A DNA stretch of 64,000 nt from NCBI RefSeq assembly GCF_001428845.1, contig NZ_LMIU01000008.1, positions 62,001 to 126,000 of the forward strand, given 5' to 3'. A program made the position numbers and the translations under genes. Positions 59,048-64,000 of the stretch are shown one piece after another; within the stretch, counting starts at the first letter, position 1, and each line of letters begins with the position of its first letter. The stretch is from Achromobacter sp. Root83 (GTDB taxonomy: Bacteria; Pseudomonadota; Gammaproteobacteria; Burkholderiales; Burkholderiaceae_B). Below the pieces are notes generated by a model. That model was not told where the DNA came from. It was given only the letters and a program-made list of their open reading frames with translations, and searched no databases.

Positions 59048-61561
59048 CTACCCGGGCGCCTTCACGGTCAACGCCACGTTCGCGCGCCGCGCAAGTTCGG
59101 CCGCCGTCACGCCAACAAAGGGTTGCACGCGCGACTGCTGGTTAAGGTCGCAGGCGGCCGCGCCCGCGGCGCCGTCCAGCACCTGCCGCACGGCGCGCGC
59201 GCCCATCGGGCCGACCGGACCGCTGTTGTCCAGTTGCCAGGCCAGCATGTCCGCCACCGCCATGCCGCAGCGCCACGGCGTGCGGTAGAGGCCGGCATCG
59301 TGCTCCAGCAGCATGTTGACCTTGGCGTCCTTGCCCAGGCGCAGCATCGTCACCAGCGGCAGCGCATCGGCGTCGGCAACGCCTTCGATGCGGATGCCCG
59401 GGTCCGTCCGGTCGGAAGCATCCGCGCCCCGCTCCAGCCAGTTCAGATAGAGATCGTCGGGCAGCCACGGCAGGCTGGCTGGCGCAATGCCGTTGCTGTT
59501 CATGCCCGTCGCGTCATCCGTCCTGGACAGAGGCACGCCGGCCGCCAGCAGGCGCTCCGCGACGGCGCGCAGCTTGGCGCGCTGGGCATCCCAGGCCTCG
59601 CTGTTCCGATTGACGGATGCACGGATTTCGACCTGGTTCCAGACGCTCAACAGGCTGGACAGCGCCTCCGGCGTCAAAGGCGCTTGCGGCTTCGCGGCGG
59701 CCTGGGCCAGCCGGTCCACCAGCGCGGGCTGCAGGTAGCGGACGGCGATGCTCAGCGCCTCGTTCAGACCATTGCGCTCGGGCGTCTTGCCGCTGCCGTA
59801 GCCGCCCGCCGCCGGATCCGCGCCATGGTCCAGCACGTAGGTCACGCGTTCGGGAACCGGATACACGGCCGTGGGCGTGAGTTCGCCCGTGGAGGATTCG
59901 CGCAGCGCTTCGAGCAGCGGCGTTTCCCACATGGCGCGATTGCCGTAGTACATGCGGATATAGGCGGCGTTGATGTCCGCCCCCTTGGCCAGCAGCTTCT
60001 CGGCGAACCAGAATTTCTTGGGGCTTTGCAGCGCGGCGTGCAGCAGCGTGCGCCCGTTCTTCTCGCGCGCGTTCGGGTTGGCGCCCTTGTCCAGCAGATA
60101 CGCCAGATTGTCCTGGTCTTCGCTGTAGTAGGAGATGCGCCGCATCAGCAAAGGCGTGCCGTTCGAGTCGACCGCGTCCACGGTCGCGCCCGCCGCGATC
60201 AGCATGTCCGCCAGCGCATAGCGCTCCGCCGCCGGACGCGTGTCCTTGGCGTCGGGCAGCGCGCTGGCCAGCAGCGGAAAGCCATTGTTGGGGCCATCGG
60301 CCTTTGCGCCCGCGTCCAGCAAGGCCCGCGCGATCTGCATCTGCTTGCGCGACACGGCCCCCGCCAAAGCGGACGTGCCGTTTTCGTTCACGCCGTCGGG
60401 GTCCTGCCCGCCCGCCAGCTCGGCGCGCACCGCATCCAGGTCATCCGCGGAGATCGCCTTGAAGATCGCCAGCCGCGGCCGGCAGGCATCACGGGTCAGC
60501 GACTTCTCATCCAGGGCGGCGCCGATGCGGCTGGCAATATTGGCGGGGATGGGCTCCTTGGCCGCCAGGCGCCGCGAGCAATACAGCCGGTAGTCCTCGC
60601 GCGCCAGGGCTTCGAAGTAGCCGCGCTTGTCGCTGGCTTTTCCGCGCTGCGCCCAGCGGGCGTCGCCGCGGTTCAGATAGGCCGCCGTGCGCGCGGGATC
60701 GCGCCGCAGCACATCGCCGAGAATCCGGTCCGCCTGCGCCGCGTCGCCGGATTCGGCCAGCCAGAAGCCGTAGTCGTTCAGGGCCGTCAGCATGTCCGCG
60801 TCCTTGCCGCCGGGGTCGATCTCGCGGTAGTCCTGCTCCATGACGAAACGGCGCAGGTCCGCCAGCGCGCGGCTGAACTCGGCCGTCTTCGCGCGCGGGA
60901 TCGCGCGCGCCACTTGATGCAGGGTGCGGAAGGTGGCCGTCACGTCGAGCGGGGTGCGATGTTCAAAACGCACCTCCGCGGGAAACGTCTTCATGCGCCC
61001 GGGATAGTCCGTCAGCGCCGGCCGCAACGACGCCAGCGCCTGCGCGCGGCGCGCCTCGTCCCAGGGACGGCTGCTGGTGATGACCGCCAGCCGGGCGTCG
61101 GCGGATACCGTGGCGGCCTCGCCGGTTTCATCCACCAGGTAGCCATTGGCCTCGGCGTCGCCCGCGCCGTCGTGGCGGTAGCCCACCCAGTAGAACGTCT
61201 CCGCGCCGCGCGGCGGCCGGACGCTCACGTTTTCCTCGCGCGACGCATTCCACCGCGCGGGGTCGATCACAAGCGGTTGGGACCGGAAGTCCAGCCGGAA
61301 CGCCTTGCCGTCCTCCCTGATATAGCGATACAGATAAAGGCGGTTTTCCATCTGACCGACCAGCACCGCATCCTTGACGTTCTCGGTGCCCCACGCGCGC
61401 CGCTCCGGTTCCCGCAACGGGTATCGGGACAGGCGCATCGATTCGATGACGGCGCCGATATCGTAGGCCTGGGCGGGCGGCGGCGCCGCCGCCAGGCCGG
61501 CCAGCGCCAGCGCGACGGCGCCGAACGAACGGGAAACTGCGGGGCGGAAGATGCGCGGCAT
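59048..61561 (-). CDS. Large exported ankyrin-repeat protein
   Basis: 837 residues. Signal peptide to about 33 (ending AQAYD). The first half (about 40-370) has no named domain but includes a TPR-like tract (ALNDYGFWLAESGDAAQADRILGDVLRRDPARTAAYLNRGDARWA). Ankyrin repeats run from about 390 to 620 (NENGTSALAGAVSRKQMQIARALLDAGAKADG, SNGTPLLMRRI, EKNGRTLLHAALQSPKKFWFAEKLLAKGADINAA) with more degenerate ones near the end. Likely a periplasmic protein-interaction scaffold. The ATG at 61561 starts the signal peptide. It lies next to hcp; a functional link is unproven. Confidence 0.8.
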   Translation of the reverse strand: MPRIFRPAVSRSFGAVALALAGLAAAPPPAQAYDIGAVIESMRLSRYPLREPERRAWGTENVKDAVLVGQMENRLYLYRYIREDGKAFRLDFRSQPLVIDPARWNASREENVSVRPPRGAETFYWVGYRHDGAGDAEANGYLVDETGEAATVSADARLAVITSSRPWDEARRAQALASLRPALTDYPGRMKTFPAEVRFEHRTPLDVTATFRTLHQVARAIPRAKTAEFSRALADLRRFVMEQDYREIDPGGKDADMLTALNDYGFWLAESGDAAQADRILGDVLRRDPARTAAYLNRGDARWAQRGKASDKRGYFEALAREDYRLYCSRRLAAKEPIPANIASRIGAALDEKSLTRDACRPRLAIFKAISADDLDAVRAELAGGQDPDGVNENGTSALAGAVSRKQMQIARALLDAGAKADGPNNGFPLLASALPDAKDTRPAAERYALADMLIAAGATVDAVDSNGTPLLMRRISYYSEDQDNLAYLLDKGANPNAREKNGRTLLHAALQSPKKFWFAEKLLAKGADINAAYIRMYYGNRAMWETPLLEALRESSTGELTPTAVYPVPERVTYVLDHGADPAAGGYGSGKTPERNGLNEALSIAVRYLQPALVDRLAQAAAKPQAPLTPEALSSLLSVWNQVEIRASVNRNSEAWDAQRAKLRAVAERLLAAGVPLSRTDDATGMNSNGIAPASLPWLPDDLYLNWLERGADASDRTDPGIRIEGVADADALPLVTMLRLGKDAKVNMLLEHDAGLYRTPWRCGMAVADMLAWQLDNSGPVGPMGARAVRQVLDGAAGAAACDLNQQSRVQPFVGVTAAELARRANVALTVKAPG

Positions 61562-61790
61562 GCGTCGGTGAAGTGATGCGAAGGAAAAGGATGCCGATGA
61601 TACCCGCCCGGCGGTTTGCTCTCGCCTTGCTGGGCCACGCGCCTCCCGGGTATCCGAAGGGCGGTTCGGGACTGCGCGACCGAACGGCGGCATTCGCCGG
61701 CCAGCGCTTTCCAACATTGCTGGCGAGGAATGTTGAACGGCGATGGCAAGGAGTGCATTGATCGCTCAGCCAGAAACTCGTTGCTAACAC

Positions 61791-61836
61791 GGATCGGGCC
61801 AAATTTGACCCGACCGGGTCAAATTTGGCCCGATCC
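61791..61836. repeat. Perfect 21-bp inverted repeat
   Basis: Arms at 61791-61811 and 61816-61836 are exact inverse copies separated by GACC. The core of each arm is GGGTCAAATTTGGCCC or its complement, which is itself quasi-symmetric. It lies about 215 bp upstream of the predicted hcp transcription start. No T-run follows. Similar clustered terminal repeats occur at ends of IS21-family elements. Confidence 0.85.
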
Positions 61837-61867
61837 CTTTCCTTAGTTATCAATGGCTTATAAAACG

Positions 61868-61892
61868 CCGGGTCAAACTTGGCCCGGTTTTT
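61868..61892 (+). terminator. Third copy of the repeat, forming a hairpin with T-run
   Basis: CCGGGTCAAACTTGGCCCGG differs from the arm core of the upstream inverted repeat at few positions, folds into a nine-pair hairpin with one G-U pair, and is followed by five Ts. It may act as an intrinsic terminator, as a protein-binding site, or as both. Confidence 0.5.
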
Positions 61893-62001
61893 CGTTGAAA
61901 ACCTGGTTTTTTGGCGCCGTGGCCCCCTAGAACAAGCATCCATGGGTCGGAACCGCCCCTACTTCATTGATTCTTATGGGTTTATTTTGAATTCCTGAAA
62001 C

Positions 62002-62017
62002 TGGCACGGACTTTGCA
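62002..62017 (+). promoter_or_regulatory. Sigma-54 (RpoN) promoter of hcp
   Basis: TGGCACGGACTTTGCA: GG (62003-62004) and GC (62015-62016) are exactly ten bases apart and both blocks match the consensus fully. The predicted start near 62028 leaves a leader of about 63 nt. hcp genes under sigma-54 control are known in several type VI systems. Confidence 0.88.
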
Positions 62018-62090
62018 TATGTCGCCGGTATCCCTGCTTCGGGATATTCCGGCCCTGAACGGGCCTTAACGACGACAACGGAGTTCCGTC

Positions 62091-62609
62091 ATGCCTACCC
62101 CCGCCTACATCAGCATCACCGGCAAAACCCAGGGCAACATCACCCAGGGCGCCTTCACCGCCGACTCGGTCGGCAACGTCTACGTGGAAGGCCACGAAGA
62201 CCAGATCCTGGTCCAAGAGATCGAGCACCGCGTCAACACCCCGACCGACCCGCAAAGCGGCCAACCCTCCGGCCAGCGCGTGCACAAGCCCTTCACCTTC
62301 ACCAGCGCGCTCAACAAGGCCACGCCCTTGATGTACCAGGCCCTGGCCGCCGGCGAAATGCTGCCCAAGGTGGAAGTGAAGTGGTACCGCACGTCCATCG
62401 ACGGCAAACAGGAACACTTCTTCACGACCGAACTCGAAGACGCCACGATCGTGGACATCACCAGCGTGCTGCCGCACGCGCAGGACCCCAGCAAGTCGGA
62501 CTACACGCAGCTGATCAAGGTGGCCATGGCCTACCGCAAGATCACCTGGACGCACGCGATCGCGGGCACGGAAGCCTCGGACGACTGGCGCAAGCCGCTG
62601 GAAGGCTGA
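62091..62609 (+). CDS. hcp: Hcp, type VI secretion tube protein
   Basis: 172 residues over a full Hcp fold: YISITGKTQGNITQGAF, VYVEGHEDQILVQEIEHRVN, RVHKPFTFTSALNKATPLMYQALAAGE, VEVKWYRTSIDGKQEHFFTTELEDATIVDI, MAYRKITWTHAIAGTEASDDWR. It stacks as hexameric rings inside the contractile sheath and is secreted with VgrG. GGAG is eight bases before the ATG. It is followed by a terminator and then vgrG, and has its own sigma-54 promoter. Confidence 0.97.
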   Translation: MPTPAYISITGKTQGNITQGAFTADSVGNVYVEGHEDQILVQEIEHRVNTPTDPQSGQPSGQRVHKPFTFTSALNKATPLMYQALAAGEMLPKVEVKWYRTSIDGKQEHFFTTELEDATIVDITSVLPHAQDPSKSDYTQLIKVAMAYRKITWTHAIAGTEASDDWRKPLEG

Positions 62610-62620
62610 GCCGGGCCGGG

Positions 62621-62660
62621 CTGAGCTGAGCTGGTCCAGGGTGAGCTGAGCTGGGCTCAG
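62621..62660 (+). repeat. Two 20-bp direct repeats after hcp
   Basis: TGAGCTGAGCTGG occurs at 62622-62634 and 62642-62654, with a 20-bp period, in the gap behind the hcp stop. Further GAGCTG/GGGC-type units flank it. No function is assigned. Confidence 0.7.
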
Positions 62661-62695
62661 ATGAGAGATTGGCTCGACAAGCCCGCTTGTTCAAG

Positions 62696-62740
62696 CAGGG
62701 CCCGGGAGTCCGCCGCAAGCGGTGACTCCGTCCTGTTTTT
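62696..62740 (+). terminator. Terminator between hcp and vgrG
   Basis: Stem CAGG.../...CCTG enclosing GGAGTC (62705-62710) with GACTCC (62724-62729) and CCG/CGG, followed by five Ts (62736-62740). It would end or attenuate the abundant hcp transcript before vgrG. Confidence 0.75.
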
Positions 62741-62752
62741 GTTCTTACGCAG

Positions 62753-62779
62753 CCGGAACGATTGTTTCCATCGTTCCGG
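62753..62779 (+). promoter_or_regulatory. Leader hairpin before vgrG
   Basis: Perfect ten-base-pair stem CCGGAACGAT / ATCGTTCCGG with a seven-base loop TGTTTCC, ending seven bases before the AGGA ribosome site. It could protect a processed vgrG message or modulate read-through from hcp. Confidence 0.55.
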
Positions 62780-62796
62780 TTGCTCAGGATGTCGAT

Positions 62797-64000
62797 ATGC
62801 CCCGTTTATCCGATGTGCGTTTTACGTTCTCCCCGTCCGCCACAGGCGTGGACTTCGAGGTGCTCGAATTCACGCTCGATGAAGCCTTGTCCGAGACCTT
62901 CCTTCTGCGCGTGGAGTTGTCGAGCTTCGATCCGGCGGTGGACTTTGGCGCGATGCTGGATCAACCGGCGCTGTTCACGATCTGGCGCGGGGATATGCCC
63001 GTGCGACACGTCCATGGCGTGGTCTCCAGCTTCGAGCAGGGCGACACCGGCTTCAGAAGGACGCGCTACCGCGCCGTGGTGGAACCCGCGTTGGCGCGCG
63101 CTGAGTTGTGCTCCGACTGGCGCATCTTCCAGCAGCAGTCGGTGCCCGACATCCTTGAGCAGATCATCAAGTCGCACGGCATCACGGACTACGAACAGGT
63201 CACCACCAACCCGCACCTGCCGCGCGAGTACTGCGTGCAGGCCGGAGAAACCGACCAGGCCTTCCTCGCCCGCCTGGCCGCGGAAGAGGGATTTTTCTAC
63301 CGCTTTGCGCACACGGACAAGGGACATCGCTTGATCCACGGCGACCGGATCTATGTGCACGGCGGGATCGAAGGCGGGCCGGTGGAGTACAACTCGGCAG
63401 CCGGAGGCGACCAGCCGGCGCCCGCGCTGCGGCGCTTTACCTACGCAGAACACGTGCGCACGGCGCGCCAGACGCAGCGTGACTACACCTACACGCATCC
63501 CCAGTACGACCAGGAGCATTCGCCGGTCGCCGCCGACCTGGATCGTCAGGACCCGCGATACGAACGCTACGACTACCCCGGCCGCTACAAGCGCGACGAG
63601 GCAGGCAAGCCCTTTACGCAGAGCCGTTTGCTGGGACTGCGCCGCGACGCCCGCATGGCGCGAGTGGAGGGCGACGACGCACGCCTCGTTCCCGGCGTGG
63701 CCTTCGACCTGACCGGCCACCCCCGCGAGGACTGGAACCACGGCTGGCGCCCGGTGCGCATGCGGCACCACGGCGTGCAGCACACGAGCCAGCAGGAGGA
63801 AGGGGCCGAAGCGTCGCAGGGCACGCAGTACCGCTACACCGCCGACATCGTGCCCGACCGCGTGGACTGGAAGCCTGAACCCGCCGTCAAGCCGCGCATC
63901 GACGGCCCGCAGATAGCTTCAGTCGTGGGTCCGGCCAACGAAGAGATCTATTGCGACGAGTACGGGCGAGTAAAGGTGCAGTTTCCCTGGGATCGCCTGG
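62797..64000 (+). CDS. vgrG: VgrG, type VI secretion spike protein (truncated by window end)
   Basis: The first 401 residues are seen; the gene continues past the edge. The N-terminal gp27-like domain is complete (FEVLEFTLDEALSETFLLRVELSS, LLDQPALFTIWRG, FQQQSVPDILEQIIKSHGI, YCVQAGETDQAFLARLAAEEGFFYRF) and the gp5-like OB fold begins at DEYGRVKVQFPWDR. It caps the Hcp tube and carries effectors. ATG at 62797 with AGGA seven bases upstream. Separated from hcp by a terminator and hairpin. Whether a C-terminal effector domain exists cannot be seen. Confidence 0.95.
   Translation, partial: MPRLSDVRFTFSPSATGVDFEVLEFTLDEALSETFLLRVELSSFDPAVDFGAMLDQPALFTIWRGDMPVRHVHGVVSSFEQGDTGFRRTRYRAVVEPALARAELCSDWRIFQQQSVPDILEQIIKSHGITDYEQVTTNPHLPREYCVQAGETDQAFLARLAAEEGFFYRFAHTDKGHRLIHGDRIYVHGGIEGGPVEYNSAAGGDQPAPALRRFTYAEHVRTARQTQRDYTYTHPQYDQEHSPVAADLDRQDPRYERYDYPGRYKRDEAGKPFTQSRLLGLRRDARMARVEGDDARLVPGVAFDLTGHPREDWNHGWRPVRMRHHGVQHTSQQEEGAEASQGTQYRYTADIVPDRVDWKPEPAVKPRIDGPQIASVVGPANEEIYCDEYGRVKVQFPWDRL

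Larger units (their letters stand above)
61562..62090. other. Intergenic region between the ankyrin gene and hcp
   Basis: 529 bp with no supported gene; a minus-strand open frame through 61943 is only a read-through of the repeats. It holds, in order, a perfect 21-bp inverted repeat, a third partial copy that is also a terminator-like hairpin, and a sigma-54 promoter (all listed). Shorter hairpins such as ATCCC-TGCTTC-GGGAT (62030-62045) lie in the hcp leader. Confidence 0.7.

Noticed and set aside
61791-61892. An insertion sequence end
   Set aside because: The clustered repeats resemble IS21-type ends, but no transposase gene, no second end and no target duplication are visible, so no mobile element is called.
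61128-61943. A minus-strand frame through the inverted repeats upstream of the ankyrin gene
   Set aside because: It reads partly antisense-frame through the ankyrin gene and translates the repeats; no plausible start or domain.

Overview
The window looks like chromosome from a high-GC beta-proteobacterium of the Alcaligenaceae, most likely Achromobacter or a close Bordetella relative. The reasons are the strong GC bias, a Bug/TctC-type binding protein, and a heme locus in exactly the hurI-hurR-bhuRSTUV order known from Bordetella. This placement is inference from gene content; no rRNA, tRNA, CRISPR array or intact insertion sequence was seen.

Layout. 1-14.4 kb is mixed housekeeping and accessory DNA: a small AT-richer cytochrome c, a split chromate transporter with a divergent LysR regulator, murI, two tandem UspA proteins, a lipoprotein sorbosone-dehydrogenase-like protein, a non-canonical SDR, a DUF1800/DUF1501 pair, a decayed hipBA module, a GNAT, and a secreted repeat protein followed by an ECF sigma/anti-sigma pair. 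14.4-26.6 kb is a divergent urea-nitrogen island: atzF-uca-gntR on the minus strand and urtABCDE on the plus strand. Their shared 369-bp control region holds a perfect 12-bp palindrome, an NtrC-like site and a consensus sigma-54 promoter. 26.6-35.3 kb holds a DUF2946/PepSY pair, a PAP2 phosphatase, a Bug protein with a tartrate/D-malate dehydrogenase, a divergent ogt / ada-alkA repair pair, a LysR regulator and yajQ.

35.4-43.4 kb is the heme-uptake locus bhuVUTSR with its surface-signalling pair hurR-hurI. 43.5-52.8 kb contains a CopD-like protein, a WYL regulator with a VOC protein, kynU with a divergent Lrp-type regulator, a hemolysin III protein, a cystine-type ABC transporter, an NlpD-like lipoprotein, and a copper-delivery cluster (DUF2946, Sco, PCuAC). 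53.1-58.9 kb couples the redox two-component system regBA to cyoABCD (cytochrome bo3 quinol oxidase). Three RegA-box-like inverted repeats and an FNR/ANR-like box lie between them, and a strong terminator closes the unit. 59.0-64.0 kb has a large periplasmic ankyrin protein and then the start of a type VI secretion region (hcp, partial vgrG). hcp has its own perfect sigma-54 promoter, and a perfect 21-bp inverted repeat with a third partial copy lies about 150-215 bp upstream of it.

The most interesting features are regulatory. Two independent consensus sigma-54 promoters (urea uptake, hcp) each have enhancer-distance palindromes. The RegA/FNR-type control region couples redox sensing to the terminal oxidase. 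The 21-bp inverted-repeat family upstream of hcp is unexplained. Smaller oddities are a hipA gutted by an internal deletion beside an intact hipB, a heptanucleotide tandem repeat running to within 3 nt of the murI start codon, and an SDR lacking the YxxxK catalytic pair.
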